A stretch of 64,000 bases of DNA from Hypericum androsaemum (taxonomy: Eukaryota > Streptophyta > Magnoliopsida > Malpighiales > Hypericaceae): NCBI GenBank assembly GCA_963995505.1, contig OZ023185.1, positions 19,479,691 through 19,543,690 of the forward strand, given 5' to 3'. Shown piece after piece: positions 30,163 to 42,223 of this stretch. The translations under genes and the position numbers were made by a program. Position 1 is the first letter of the stretch, and every line of letters starts with the position of its first letter. The notes under the pieces are model-generated. The model did not search any database. It saw only the letters and a list, made by a program, of their open reading frames with translations, and was not told the DNA's origin.

Positions 30163-32306
30163 TTACGGAAGTTGAGGTTGTTTCCGGCCGTAGGAAAGAA
30201 CCATCACGAACTCCTTGGCGGAGCTTCCTACCGTGACGTTTGTTCTCTCTGAAGCTGCAGGTGTTGTTTGCAGCCACCAGTCTACCAAGTTGTGCAGCTG
30301 CAGTGTTGGAACCACTGGCTGCCCTTGTAACCAGATCTCTACCTGTGACAAGTTCCTATTATTATGAGTTTCTGTATCCCGGAACACGATAGAACGGTTT
30401 TAAGGACAATCGATGGTTACAGTACGGAGAAAAGTTACCTCAGCATCGCTAGCCAGTCCCAGTTTCTGCACTAAATACTTCTTAATAGTGGAAACAGGCA
30501 AGCTGCTATCCCTGGAACAAAAATACACACACACACACACCTGAAGCTTATTGGGTTTCTGATGAGGGTAAACAATTCTTTCTTTGAATTAACAAAGGTA
30601 AATATCAAGCTCCATAAAAAACAATAGTACTCACTTGACCCTCAAGTAGCAAGAAGATACCTGTGGTAAGGGTGGAACTCCTCCCCTGGATCATAAACCA
30701 ACTTATCAAAGATCCGAAGGGACGCAACGGCATGATTTAACTTCCCGTGATCAGAATCAGAAACAGAAGGAAAAGAAAAGAAATCTCACTGGGTATTTGA
30801 AGCAATCAAGGAGAACCAAATTGGACAGAATCTTCCGTCACTCCCACGTTCTGTGTCCGCTGCAACCTGTGCTGGCATGTTCAAATCCAGAGTCACAGCG
30901 AGTCTTCTCGGTCGTACTCCCTGGAGCTTGTTTCTCTTTCTTGAAGCTGATGGTGATGGGATGAGTCTATTTCCATTTCCATCAACTTCTCCCATCTTGT
31001 CGCTTACATGTCCTTCAATAGCTTCTTTTGGTGCTTCTACCTCATCGCTGTCTACATCAGGCAGCTCTACTTGATCATCAGGTTCCTGCAGAATGGACCT
31101 TTTTGGTTCTGATTTGCTCGGAGCATCAACCAGACTGATTAAGGACCTCAACAAATCAGAACTCTCGTCATCTGATTCCACCCTCCGGCTTGTAATCTTA
31201 GGAGTAGGCTTTGTCGGTGAGCTAGCAGCAGCAGAAGTCTTACCATTACACGAAATCAAGGCAGAAGAGTGCCATTAGAAACTTTGTGCATCACAATATT
31301 CGAAGTAAGATTTTGTACAGCATTGATTACCAGTCTTTTTGCAGTATCAGGTGAAGCAAACCCTTTTGGCGAATCACCATTAGGATCATCATCTCGCGCA
31401 AGATGTTGTTGAAGTCCTCGAGCAACTCGCTTCTTCTTCCTAACACTAACAGGCGTACTTCTTTTCCCGCGCTGGTGGTTCACGGATACTTTAGATGATA
31501 TACAACCAAGCACCAACGAGGAGATGGATCTTTCCTTTATTCTTCTGCGTGATGATGATGATGGCAGTTGACAAGCTTCAGCTTCCGGAAGCTTGAGATT
31601 TTTGCGAGAGAAGATTTTGGCCCTCAAGTCTTGCAGATTGTTGTCCGCCCTGTGAAGCAAACACCAGAGGAATCATCAAACAAATTAGCCATCGATGGAA
31701 CTTGTTTTTGGTCGAACACGTGAGGGAGGGCGGCTCTACTCGTGGTGTCTTTTCCCGTTCACAATATTCAAACTCGAGACTTTGCTTAGCTTAACAGAGT
31801 ATTGGAAGTAATTAATCAGAAAGAATTGGGGGCACCTGAGTTTCTCAATGGGGGCACCACCCAAGTTAGTGTTGCACACAGGGCATTGGTACAAAGCCTC
31901 GCCCGTTATCTTGTCATATATGCATTTTCTGCAGACTGTCCTCCACAATTAAATTTAACTAATTAAAAAACACTCATGCATTACGTACCCAATTTATTGC
32001 ACCCAACAAACATTCTCACACAAAAATCATATGCATTTAATTGCATCCCCAGGATAATAATAATAATAATAAACTTATAAACCCGAAATTAAACGACATA
32101 ATGAAGAAAGGGAACGAGAGAGAGAGAGAGAGGGGAAGAAGCTGACAGGTATGGAGGCACTCGGAGATGGTGGTAGCCTCGGTGAAGAGGCCGTTGCATA
32201 TCGGACACGTCATGCACGCCGCTACCTTCTCCCTTTCGACTTTAATCACCACCGCCCCGTCCCCCTCGCTCTCCGACGTCGTTCTTGCCCTCTTCGTCGT
32301 CGTCAT
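30163..32306 (-). CDS. DRIP: DRIP-type RING E3 ubiquitin ligase with RAWUL domain; apparent 1-nt frameshift
   Basis: Exons 32147-32306, 31836-31935, 30790-31649, 30635-30685, 30439-30511 and 30163-30342 have GT-AG borders and fit to about 474 residues if one base is supplied near 31270. The RING (C3HC4) starts TCPICNGLF, passes ISECLHTFCRKC across the first splice junction, and ends QCPVC. A basic, Ser-rich middle follows (GKRSTPVSVRKKKRVARG). The C-terminus is the RAWUL ubiquitin-like fold: GVPPLPQVSSCYLRVK, SLPVSTIKKYLVQKLGL, EVEIWLQGQPVVPTLQLHN. Arabidopsis DRIP1/2 ubiquitinate DREB2A in the nucleus and damp drought responses. In the large exon the frame carrying VMHKVSNGT runs into TGA while the +1 frame continues as SSALISCNGKTSAA, so one base appears missing around 31261-31274. 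This may be a null allele, a pseudogene or an assembly error. Confidence 0.85.
30524..30541. repeat. (CA)n microsatellite in DRIP intron
   Basis: A short ACACAC run just upstream (on the gene strand) of the exon starting at 30511. Confidence 0.85.
32116..32133. repeat. (GA)n microsatellite in DRIP intron 1
   Basis: A GAGAGA run about 15 bases inside intron 1 from the exon 1 donor. Confidence 0.85.
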
Positions 32307-32751
32307 TCTCGCGAATCGGCTTCAATACGCCGCCGTATTGGCTACATAGCTAAGGTCACGTACGCGCCCGCCCTTCATGCTTTGCATGTAACCGAAAACT
32401 GCTGTCGCCCAAATAAAATATGGAAATTAAACAAATCAAAAAAACGAAAGGGATATTTGACTTTACTCTCGCCGTCGATCGTTCCGAAGAGGGAGGATCG
32501 ATGGGAGGGGGTCGGGAGAGAGCAGGAAGGAAGGAGCCTGAAAAGGGGGAAAAAAGAGAGGGGGAATTAATTACGTAAATATAAACTATTGTTGTGTTTT
32601 TTTGCTTTTGTTCTAGTTATTTATGTATTTGTGGAGTAGCCAAAGTGGTTCGATAGGGGCAATGTGGGGGGTGGTGGCTTTGATATCATCTCGGAGTGGA
32701 TCGGTCTAGAGGAAGTTCAATGGTAAATCGAGGAAAGTGGGTTCATATATA

Positions 32752-33896
32752 TAGGGATGGCAAAATGTCCTGACACAGTGGATCAGACATTTATCTTACT
32801 CCATAGATTTTAGGGTCTATGAGTCTTGGGTAGAATGGTTTTAAAACCCGGCCCGGAACTACGATCCGAAATTTCTACCGTTTTCTGGGTTGGCCGATCG
32901 GACCAAAAATATTTTTATTTTTTAATATTATATATATATATATATATATTAGAATAGACTTATTTTCCATACAAAAAAAAGTAGACTTAATTTTTTATCT
33001 CTCTACTCTATAAATCTACTTATTTATTTATTTATTACTCTATAAACTTGTCAAATCAACTTTTTTTTCTCGAAAACTACCAAAAAAGCCAATTTTGCCC
33101 ATTTTTGTACGAACCGGGTTCGACCAGTCAGGATGGACCTCAAAATTGGCCGGTCCGACCAGATTTGGTCTGGTTAGTACAGACCCCGGTCAAAAGCCAA
33201 AAAATGACCCAGTCTTGTATCCGATTCACAGTCCAACCGGTCGGACCATCAGTCGAACCACATTTTTTAAAACCATGTTGGGTAGAGTATGATAATTGAG
33301 TCTATCTATTTATATAGGGTCTGGGTCTAGATAGGTTCATATAAATACAGACCCAGACCTAGACCCTACCCATAAATCTATTAATTAGACCATATCCTAG
33401 TTAGACCCTAATTAAATCCTACTTAGATCCATATTTATTATATTGCTAAGATAATTATAATATAGCCGTAAAAAAAATAAGCGCACACCTAGCCGTAGAA
33501 AGAAATTATTTTGAAGTTGGAACTTTATATTATGCAAGAACACGTATAAGTTTTAGTTTTTGATTGACGATGTAGTCGTATGTATTTCATTTTATGTTGT
33601 GGTCAATAATTATTCATTTGAACCAGTTAGTTTATAGTTTGCTCTCAACTTTAACTTGAGATTATCATTTGATTAGACTTTGATTTTTTCAATATTTTTT
33701 ATTTGGATTATATTGAAATAATAAAAGTATGTTGTAAAATAATTATCAAAAAAATAGAATGTTAAATGGTCGAACCCTGCAGACCCTAGGTCTCCTGGAG
33801 AAGAAAGTAAAATAGAATCGAGGGTAAGATATAGGTCAAACTCTAAAAACTAAGGTATGGGTCGAGTCCTACCAATACTACCCATTGCCATCCCTA
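32752..33896. mobile_element. hAT-like MITE with TAGGGATGGCA termini
   Basis: The left end TAGGGATGGCAAA and the right end TTGCCATCCCTA are inverted repeats. Flanks are CATATATA and TATATATA, a 7-of-8 match to the 8-bp duplication expected of hAT elements, although in a TA-rich setting. It has no coding capacity. It shares internal motifs (CTGCAGACCC, TCTCCTGGAGA) with the 18.1-kb copy. A second element is inserted at 32835-33277. Confidence 0.75.
32835..33277. mobile_element. Nested MITE with 9-bp target duplication
   Basis: Ends ATGGTTTTAAAACCCGG and TTTTTTAAAACCATG are inverted. The 9-bp sequence TTGGGTAGA is found on both sides (32826-32834 and 33278-33286). It lies inside the hAT-like MITE, so it arrived later. 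The interior contains repeated GGTCCGACC/GGTCGGACC segments and a TA run. Confidence 0.75.
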
Positions 33897-34960
33897 TATA
33901 TATATAATATGTACAGGTACATGGATGAATAACTTCTTTTGGTAAACTATATATAAATAACTTCTCGATCCAATCAGCAAGAGACTTACATTTTTGGTAT
34001 GAATAGAAAAATACAAACTCGATCCTAAATAACATTTTACTTATATCTAACACGAATACAAGTTTGATGTTATTGCTACGTGCCTTCATTAATTGAAGTG
34101 GCGAAAGAGTGTATTTGGTCCAGATCAAAGGAGCCCACATGCATTTTCAATCTATGATATTCAGAGTCAAATACCAATAATAAGATTCGGAAAAAAATTT
34201 CTTGATTACTTTGTACCAACTAACATTGATCCAAAGTCTTGATTATGCATGATTACAGACATGATCGAGTGGGTTTTCGTAGATCCTCAAAAAGGATCCT
34301 AGTAAAACTTGGAATACGCAAGATTCCCTAGAAAAAAACAACACAAAAAGCTTGAAAGTGGTTCGCCAAGACGTATTCGTATTCATAAGAAGCAGCGCTA
34401 ATTAACATCTTTTCCATCCCAAATCAAACTTAAGTTGCAGTGGTCTTCTTATGACCGTTAATGATCCGTAGCAAGCAAGTCTCAAAGGGTTATGAGTAGA
34501 TTGTGCCATCTGCAGATATATTAAGGAGGTTTGAAAGCTAATACCTTCAAGTTACTGAAATTTATCTGGAAGAAGCATGTGCACTCAGCGAGCTTCCAAA
34601 CTATGGACAGTCAAAAGTACATCCAGGGAAGAAACTCAAAAACGCAAATTTATACAGTTGATGAAGGATGAGCGCAATTTCAATGGTAAACCCAAAAACT
34701 ATGATGAATCACTGTGAGTGATGTATATAAAATAAGAGAGGAGGGAAGTGTTTTTCTATAAATTGCTTACAATTACTTATGTTGGTTCCTCGAACCAGTC
34801 CGGCAACTTCTGCTCCTCATGCGAGCTTGGGCTTAAACTTGATAACCACCTGTCTGAAATATACTTCGCCATTGATCACCCAATGAACACCTTAGAAAAG
34901 GTAATAGGGTACTGATTTCAACTTCCGAATCAAGAATGTCATGTTGTTTGACTATAAGAC
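33897..34960. other. Intergenic and MRS2 3' flank
   Basis: No coherent open frame or recognisable repeat in 33897-34600; 34600-34960 is probably the 3' UTR side of the MRS2-type gene. Confidence 0.55.
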
Positions 34961-37527
34961 TCACGATCCCACTAGACCTTTGTGCCGTGCATAGGACATT
35001 ATCAATACAAACAGGACAGCAGACAGAGCTCCTGCTACGATTACAACCTAATAATATTCAAACAGGATTGTCGTCAGTCTGAAGCGCTGTTAATGCAACT
35101 ACATTCAGCAATTTTTGTGCAACAAGCTTACCCATTTGAACATGTAGCCATGGTCGTCATTCCATGTGTAGGGGATGTTCATACCAAATATTGCAGTCAC
35201 CAAAGAATAGATTGACAAGCAAACAGTTCCCGAGCTAAGGAAGAGCTCCAGCTGTAGCAAAAGTAGAAGAAAGTAATCAAAAACAAGCTCACTGAATGAA
35301 ATCGCAAATGGCATATGTATTCAAAAGCTCGATATAGTACCTGAATAAGCTGATTTCGATGATTATCAAGCTGCATTAGCAAGAAACCACTAATTACCAA
35401 ACATGCACACTGACCATATTAAGTGGGGAAATTTTGCCAATTGCACAACCTCAGATTACCGACCTGAATATTGATGTAGTCCTCTGTATCATCGATATAC
35501 TCCCTCAGCTGCATAGTTTCCAGAAAACACAGTTTGCAGCGCAAGATGAATAACCATGTCATTGGTTTTGTTTATATTGCAGTAAACAAGGCCAAATAGA
35601 AACATACCGTAGTTAATTTGTTCAGTGTACTGTCAATCTGCATAAAATAAGCCTGGAAAAGTAAATGAAGACCATATCAAATGTCACATTATTGCACATA
35701 TACTGTCATCCTAAAAGGACCACCACTGCAAGCACAATCTCAATGTTGTAACCTCTAATAGCATTTCAAGTTCTTCAACATCATTCTCATCCCCACGTGC
35801 TGTTAGCAAACTTGCTCTACTTGCTCGAGAAATTTTAGAGCCTATTGTTGGTGAGCCAGCGAACCAATTTGCACCACCAGAGCCACTAACAGGTGATGCA
35901 CTGGCCAACTTTCTTGACAAGTATAGGTCAGCCATGTCATCATCATCATCCAGCAATTGTTCAAGTTCATCCCTCACCTGCAATATGTTGATATACAGGA
36001 AGTTAAGATTTTACTCCATCTTGCATAAACTTTTTACGAGTTGGCAGATTGCTAGGGCGGGCATATGAAAGTGGCATAGCAAAATGCATCTCATCCTTCC
36101 CAGAATTAAAGAATATAATTACTTTGCATGAATACTTGTTGTCAGGCAATTCACTGGAGAGGCAAAATATCACCAGTCAAGTCTTATCTAGATCAGGCCC
36201 AACCCTGATTTCAGCAAAATACTCGCACAACTTCTCCTGGTTGTCAAAGATAAATAAGTAGCTTTTTGTGGAGAATTACAGAGAAAAATAGCAAGATACA
36301 CCTTCTGAACCCGAGCCGTCAGTCTTGTCATTGCACTCTTCAGTTTACGAACTCTGTCCAAATTGCGACTGCTAATCTGCAGATATAGAGATAAAACCGA
36401 TGAAACAGATAGCACTTATCCATCAGAAGATAGTACAACTTAACAGAGGGTAAATCCTGACCTACTTCTCTCACCACAAAGATCTACATAGATCCCATCA
36501 TACAAAAGATTCCCAACATCCGGATTTTGCAATTTAACTTCGTCTCAAGGGAAAAAAAAAAGCAATCCCATTCAAACCAGGATGACAATAATTCACCTTG
36601 GAGGTAAGCTCATCGAGGGCGGGATAAGCAGCAGTCTCCAGCTCTGTAGTACGGGCAGCTAGGAAGCTACAGATAGCCTCTAACGCTACTTCCAAAGCAC
36701 GAAACTCAAAAGGAGACTCTGCATAAGTTATTAAGTTATAGACAATTATCAGCTAACAGAAACAACACATGAGATGAAGAGGAGGGATTTCCCTCATTCT
36801 GAACGTCAAGCATCTTGCTAACCATCCTCTTCGGCTGCTTCATCATTGTTCCCTGCACGGTACTCCTGACCCTCGCGAGGGGAATTCGTGAGGGGCAACC
36901 GCCGTTGAAGCTCCTCAACGACGGGGATTACATTCTCGTCGGTCGGATCCCGAAGCAGTACCTAAACCACGCACTCCCTCCGTAAGAAACTACGAACAAG
37001 AATCCGAAACCACACTACATTTGTACGATTCACAGTCCCTACGCTAACTATGGAACAGAACATTTTAGTTCAGTAAGCTAATTCAGTTCAACAATTAGCA
37101 TCCTCAACGAAGAAATATCAAAAGCGGAATTTCGAAGAACTGACCTCCTCGGCGGTTATAATCGCCTTTATATGCTGCAAAGAGAAGAAAGTAACAATAA
37201 GATAACCGCCAGACTTGGAAACTAGACAGAGAAATTTCAAAAAAAAAATCAAAATAAAGGCAAAGAAAGAAAGAAAACCTCTAAGTTGAGAACGATTGCG
37301 CCCTCGCGGCCGAGGATGGTGGAGGGATAAGAGAGGAGGGGGTCGAGAATCCGGAGGTCGCGCGCGTGTATCTGAACGCGGTGCATGATCGCGTGCTTGT
37401 CGGCGTCGAGGACGGTACCTTGCCCGGAGGCGTCAACGAGGATCCAGCTCCTCGCCGCCGCGGCCTGCGTCTTCTTCTTCGTAACCGCCGGCGGGTCAGC
37501 CGGCACCACGTACCCGTCCCTCGCCAT
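34961..37527 (-). CDS. MRS2: MRS2/CorA-type magnesium transporter
   Basis: Eleven exons read on the minus strand: 37279-37527, about 37145-37174, 36822-36961, 36597-36718, 36302-36376, 35753-35977, 35608-35652, 35464-35508, 35341-35370, 35132-35251 and 34961-35047, giving about 388 residues. The N-terminus has [20 protein letters not shown] and the cytosolic or matrix domain [30 protein letters not shown]. An acidic [21 protein letters not shown] block and the long helix [20 protein letters not shown] follow. The diagnostic GMN motif (IFGMNIPY, about residues 343-345) closes the first transmembrane helix, and [17 protein letters not shown] forms the second. Such proteins form pentameric Mg2+ channels in plastid, mitochondrial, vacuolar or plasma membranes; no clear transit peptide is seen. 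Some exon borders may be off by one base. Confidence 0.95.
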
Positions 37528-38180
37528 TTACCAAATAAAATAATATTCTCGCTCTCTCATATCACCAGAAAGCCCTCCCCTACTTGTTTTTACGGTTTTG
37601 GTATATTAAAGCGAATATTATCTGATTGGTTACATCTCGCCCTAATCTCGGTTATTTAAAATAAATGGGGCGCTCTTAATGTATAAATAAGTGGCGGTAA
37701 GGGCCTGAGGGGTTAAAAGGAGGGGATCGAATAGGGTTCCAAAGCAGAACCAATCCGGGTTTGGGGTTTGATTATCAGAGGGAGGCCGGACGAGGTGGAG
37801 GTGGGCCTAGGGCCGGGGTTTTGCCGCGTCACGTTCTTTTAGTGTGAGCCCGTAGAAATTCGACGTGTGTATTTTTAAATTATTAGAGTTTATCACTGTC
37901 GAGTCTTATTTTAATGGTTGTTAACTTAGTGGTGTTTTTTAACTCATGAGACTTGACACAAAAATTTCCTAAGTAAAATTTTTTTTAATCACTTGGATCG
38001 ATTCACATTGGTATTCGTTATGCTTTAAAGCAAAGTATCTTCTTAGAAAAAAATATATTGATCACAACATAATTGTAATTGACATATTTCTACTTAGTAC
38101 TATATTAATAAACTGATAAGCAATTATTTTAGACAAATAAAAAAATCTTGAGTTGGACTATAATAATACAGTTATTTTTT
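37528..38180. other. MRS2 promoter side, no gene seen
   Basis: Leader and promoter of the MRS2-type gene followed by AT-rich spacer. The last nine bases are a target duplication of the next element. Confidence 0.5.
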
Positions 38181-39310
38181 GGGCAAATTACCCTCACATC
38201 CCTGAGGTTTGGTCAACCTCCCCCTAGGGTCCCTGACTTTTGGAAAAAGATTGTCCCGTCCCTAAGTTTTGACGATAATAGACTCTCGGGTCCCTGGCTG
38301 ACGTCATCGGCTCTTTTTTTCTTTTTGGTCATGGAAATGACCAAAATACCCTTAAACAAAATTTTTTTTTTACCTTCTTCAACCTTTTACCTCCCGCTCC
38401 CTCCCTCTCCCCCTGCCGCTCCCGCTCCCCCCCCTCCTCCCCCTCTCCCCCCTCCCGCTCCCTCCCTCTCCCCCTCCCGCTCCCGTAGGCCCCACTGCAG
38501 CAGTACATCAGGTCCGGCATCCCGTAGGCCCCACTGCAGCAGTACATCGGGTCCCCGAAGGCCTCGCACGCGCTCTTGCACGAAAGTGGGTGGTCGGGGA
38601 GCAGGACTGTCCCGCTGGAACGACGGCCGCCACTAATAAGAAGCGCGTCTGCCGCCGTCGCATGTTCGCCGTACGCACAATTCCACCACCCAAGCCCGCC
38701 TCCGTTCATGTCATCAGTAGCCGCTCATTCTCTAAGCCGAGACTCCCCGACCCCGACCCCGTCGTCATCAGTAGCCACTCCTTCCCTAAACCCATACTCC
38801 CCGACCGCGTACCGAAGCCCACGTCCCCCAAGCGGCGTCGTATCGACAGGGCCTTCGTGTCGAAGCTGGAGAACTCCCATGGTGCATCCTGGGTTAGGGT
38901 TGGATCCTCGAGAAAGGCGCATTCGGGTGCGTCTCCCTTACGAGGAGGAGGAGTACCAGCAGCGAGGAGGAGGGGCCGGACATGTTGGCGGTCAAGTCTG
39001 CACCTTTAGACCAAAGTTACTGCTGCAGTGGGGCCTACGGGAGCGGGAGGGGGAGAGGGGGAGGAGGGGGAACGGGAGGGGGGGGGGGGGGGGGGGGTAA
39101 AGGTTGAAGAAGGTAAAAAAAATTTATTTTTTGTTTAAGGGTATTTTGGTCATTTCTATGACCAAAAATGAAAAAAAGAGCCGATGACGTCAGCCAGGGA
39201 CCCGAGAGTCTATTATCGTCAAAACTTAGGGACGGGACAATCTTTTTCCAAAAGTTAGGGACCCTAGGGGGAGGGTGACCAAACCTCAGAGATGTGAGGG
39301 TAATTTGCCC
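38181..39310. mobile_element. Pack-MULE-like element, GC-rich interior, perfect 9-bp target duplication
   Basis: Long inverted termini: the left begins GGGCAAATTACCCTCACATC, the right on the minus strand begins GGGCAAATTACCCTCACATC. Homology runs through GGGTCCCTGGCTGACGTCATC and GACCAAAATACCCTTAAACA and further inward to CCCGTAGGCCCCACTGCAGC, about 300 bp per arm. TTATTTTTT is duplicated exactly at 38172-38180 and 39311-39319. The interior (38560-39018) is GC- and CG-rich, unlike flanking DNA, and open in several frames (for example 38590-39009 plus). That composition is typical of gene fragments carried by Pack-MULEs; the source gene is not recognised. Confidence 0.88.
38482..38558. repeat. 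Tandem duplication CCCGTAGGCCCCACTGCAGC in the left arm
   Basis: A 38-39 bp unit occurs twice in direct orientation here and once inverted near 39019-39045. The surrounding arms are almost pure CCCTCT/AGAGGG tracts, and a run of about 20 G lies near 39078-39097. Confidence 0.8.
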
Positions 39311-39899
39311 TTATTTTTTTGATAAGTAGAGTATTTTATTCTTCAAAAAATATCCACCAAATATGGTTACACCAATAGTATTGATAGTACCTCACCTAAG
39401 ATATTAGATAATACAAATTAATATACATAATGATTGACGCTATCTGAGTACAACGCTAAGGTAAAAAAAAAAGCTTTGCATTAGTCAATAAGTCTGCTAA
39501 AATAGTAACATTGAGGTATTTAAATTTATAGATCTCGGATGATTTAATGATTGAAAAATAGAATGAATTATTTTGTATCCGTATCCAAATAGAATAATTA
39601 ATTTTGTTTCAAATTTGTATCCGTATGGGGAAAAAACTAGTTTACATTGGGAACACAAAAACAAATTTATAAGTAAAATATATTAAGCAAAAAACACACA
39701 AATCACGTCCACCACCAGTACCAGTGAAACAGCCCCCACGGCAAAATTAAGCACAAAAAGCCCCAGAGAGTTGGAGCAAAATTACAAGAGGAGCGAAAAC
39801 TCAAATTGGGAGGGGGCGGTTGGATACAAAAAAGAACGCATCTCACGGGCAAGCGTTCATGAACAGGGAAAGATTTTGTCCAGTTAGGTCCATAGTCAA
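39311..39899. other. Intergenic, no gene seen
   Basis: AT-rich spacer between the Pack-MULE and the LINE remnant. Confidence 0.55.
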
Positions 39900-40349
39900 A
39901 TTTGATCAGAAAATTTACTCCTTGATTCGAAGAGAGACGGTATGATGGAAAAATTGTTGGTCAAAAGATACCTCATCGAAGATAACTCGATTCCTCGAGT
40001 TCCAAGTAACCCAAATGACGGTACCAAAAATAGCAAACCAAATCTTCTCAATCGTGCCACCTTGACTCCGAATTAGTTCCATCCAAGAAGAGAGAGAATG
40101 GGGGAGGGAAGGCCCAACGCACCAGCTAATTCCCATCCTATGAACAAAATTGTTCTACAGCAGCCAAGGGCCCCTACAATGAAGAAGTAGGTACTCCCCA
40201 GATTCATCTTCATCACCGTACAAAGGGAATAGATAGTCCCATTCATTCAAACTTACCGGCATGCATCTCCTACAATTGCGTGTTTGATCACCGTTTTCTA
40301 TTGAACCACTAAACTTAGCTAAGTATCGTAAAATCAATCTGCTTCTCAT
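39900..40349 (-). pseudogene. LINE reverse transcriptase C-terminal (zf-RVT) remnant
   Basis: The minus-strand frames give CRRCMPVSLNEWDYLFPLYG with EYLLLHCRGPW, then WFAIFGTVIWVTWNSRNRVI after a frame break near 40150. This is the Cys/His tail and downstream W-rich region of plant L1-type LINE ORF2. No target duplication was found. It is unrelated in detail to the 27.5-kb LINE. Confidence 0.8.
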
Positions 40350-40616
40350 TCTTAAACGGTTTGGTTGACTTCGGACCTCGTTTTCAGGGAAAGTAAACAG
40401 AAATACTCCAACCTCGAGTCGAAATTAGTTAATTGGATTATGTTTTGTAAAGCAATTGCAATTATTTGTTATCGATCCAAAGTAAAAAATTAATGAATTG
40501 GTTTACATTCCAACTGTTTACGAAATTTATTTATTGATGAGTTGTGAATACACATTGTGTCACCGGCTAATCTGCTGCGTGAGAAAGTTTGTCCGTATCC
40601 AAATCGTCGAGTCGAC

Positions 40617-42223
40617 TCACGGGTGATCTTCTACAACGTGGTCATAGAGACAAGGTCGGTCTTGCTGAGTCCAACGCCCATCGTGGTTCTTCTTGAGGCC
40701 TTTGTTCTTGGGTTGCCACCATTCCGGCGGTATCAGATAATGGTCCTTCAAGAGGTCCGCTGATTTGTTCACCAACGCTATGTCCCTTCCGCTATGTAAC
40801 AAGAACCGCTCTCCCTTTCCATGGTACCTTAAATTTAGCCACAACCAGTAAAACACCATCAGTACTTAATACTCTGAGCGCGGAAGCAAAAACACGAATG
40901 TGGAATAACGGATACGTACCCGTCGAGTAGATGAAGGTACATTTCCAAGTTATGGAAGCATGCCAAATCACTTGTCTCTTTCAAGAAGGGGGAATGGGTG
41001 TGATCCAAAGCCAGTTCCTCGCCGACATGCGAGTAGCTCCAAGGCGACATCTCGCCGAGCTTCCGGAAGACAGGGTTAGTCTTCTCGTTGAAGAATATCC
41101 CCGGCACATCGGTTACCTTGTCGTGGATGTTCACCACTCTTAGCACCTTCACCCCGAGCTCCTCGACCCGCCTCTTGAACCTGTGGTTCCCAACTCGAGG
41201 ACCCGCGAAGGAGAACACGCATACGGGGACCACGCTCCCGTCTCTCCTGACGTTTATGCCCGTCTCTGCAATGTCATACGCGTTGAGGATGGCGTGTGCG
41301 CTCCCTAGGCTGTGGCCTGTGATTGTTATGCTGAGATCTTCGTTCTTGTACTGATCCATCAGCTTTTTAACTTCACTCAAGACCATCTCCCTCGCGGAGA
41401 GCTTGCAGAATCTGCAGCTCACGTCCTTCTCGGTGTAGAGGTCGAGGAATCCGGACTCGACTTTGACTCCCAGATCAGGGGATGGAATGTTGTGCAGCTT
41501 CGCGGGCCTCAGAAAGTTCATGAGGTCTGCAATTATCTCAGGGTCTGTCATTGTACCTCTCCAAGCAATGGCAATATCCCTGCGCCCCAGACGCACCGAT
41601 GTTTCGTCGTTCGACACCGAGACGAACCCCATCCAGTTAGCATTCTGGCTCCACATCTTAGGCCACCTTGATCTCCTGAACAACTTGGGGATATTGACAT
41701 TGTAGGTTGCGAAAAGGTACCGAGTCACTTCGTACCCGCGTTTTGCCAATCCTAGAGCCTGGAAGAGCTCTGCTGGCTTGTACCTGCAGCTGCCACAGTA
41801 CTTGGAATAAGGATCATAGTCAAAAGCATCATAACATGCTTGAGCCATTTCGCCATATCGAATCAGCTCGGCTCGGACCAGAGGATCGAAGGGATCAAGC
41901 AAACCAGCCCAATCATCCTTGCCATGTATCTCCCTCCAAGAATCTTTCAACTTCTGCTGCTTGCTCATTGCAGCGTCTCTCCCTTTCGTCGCCGCGAGGA
42001 TGCTCCTCTTAGGTAACAAGTTGCTTGTAACCTTCCATTTGATCTCTTTTCCAACGAACTCGAACCTTCCGGCCATAGCTCGACTACTCGACTTAGATGC
42101 CGGTATGAATGTAGCTCTCCGGCAGCCATGTGGCTCCCCGGACAGGATCATAGTTGACATGGAAGTAGCCATTTTTGTGTCCTGTAAGATCAGCTCAAAG
42201 TTTGGTAAGGAGTAGATGGCCAA
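40617..42223 (-). CDS. Plastid class-I phospholipase A1 (PLA1-Igamma / DAD1-like lipase)
   Basis: Two exons, 40920-42223 and 40617-40827, joined GG|G with GT-AG borders, give 504 residues. The first 80 residues are Ser/Arg/Lys-rich and acid-poor, like a chloroplast transit peptide; an alternative start at Met19 exists. The lipase-3 fold begins SWREIHGKDDWAGLLDPFDP, characteristic of the DAD1/PLA1-I family. RRDIAIAWRGT forms the oxyanion strand. The nucleophile elbow is ITGHSLGSA with Ser305. Asp368 (NIHDKVTDVPG) and a His in the HNLEMYLHLLDGYHG segment complete the likely triad. Family members release fatty acids from sn-1 of plastid galactolipids or phosphatidylcholine, in some cases feeding jasmonate synthesis. 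The C-terminal NKSADLLKDHYLIPPEWWQ is also conserved in the class-I group. Confidence 0.93.

Noticed and set aside
38329..39100. Proline- and arginine-rich ORFs in the Pack-MULE
   Set aside because: Mostly generated by CCCTCT/AGAGGG tracts in the terminal arms; only the central 460 bp may derive from a gene, and it has no recognised domain.
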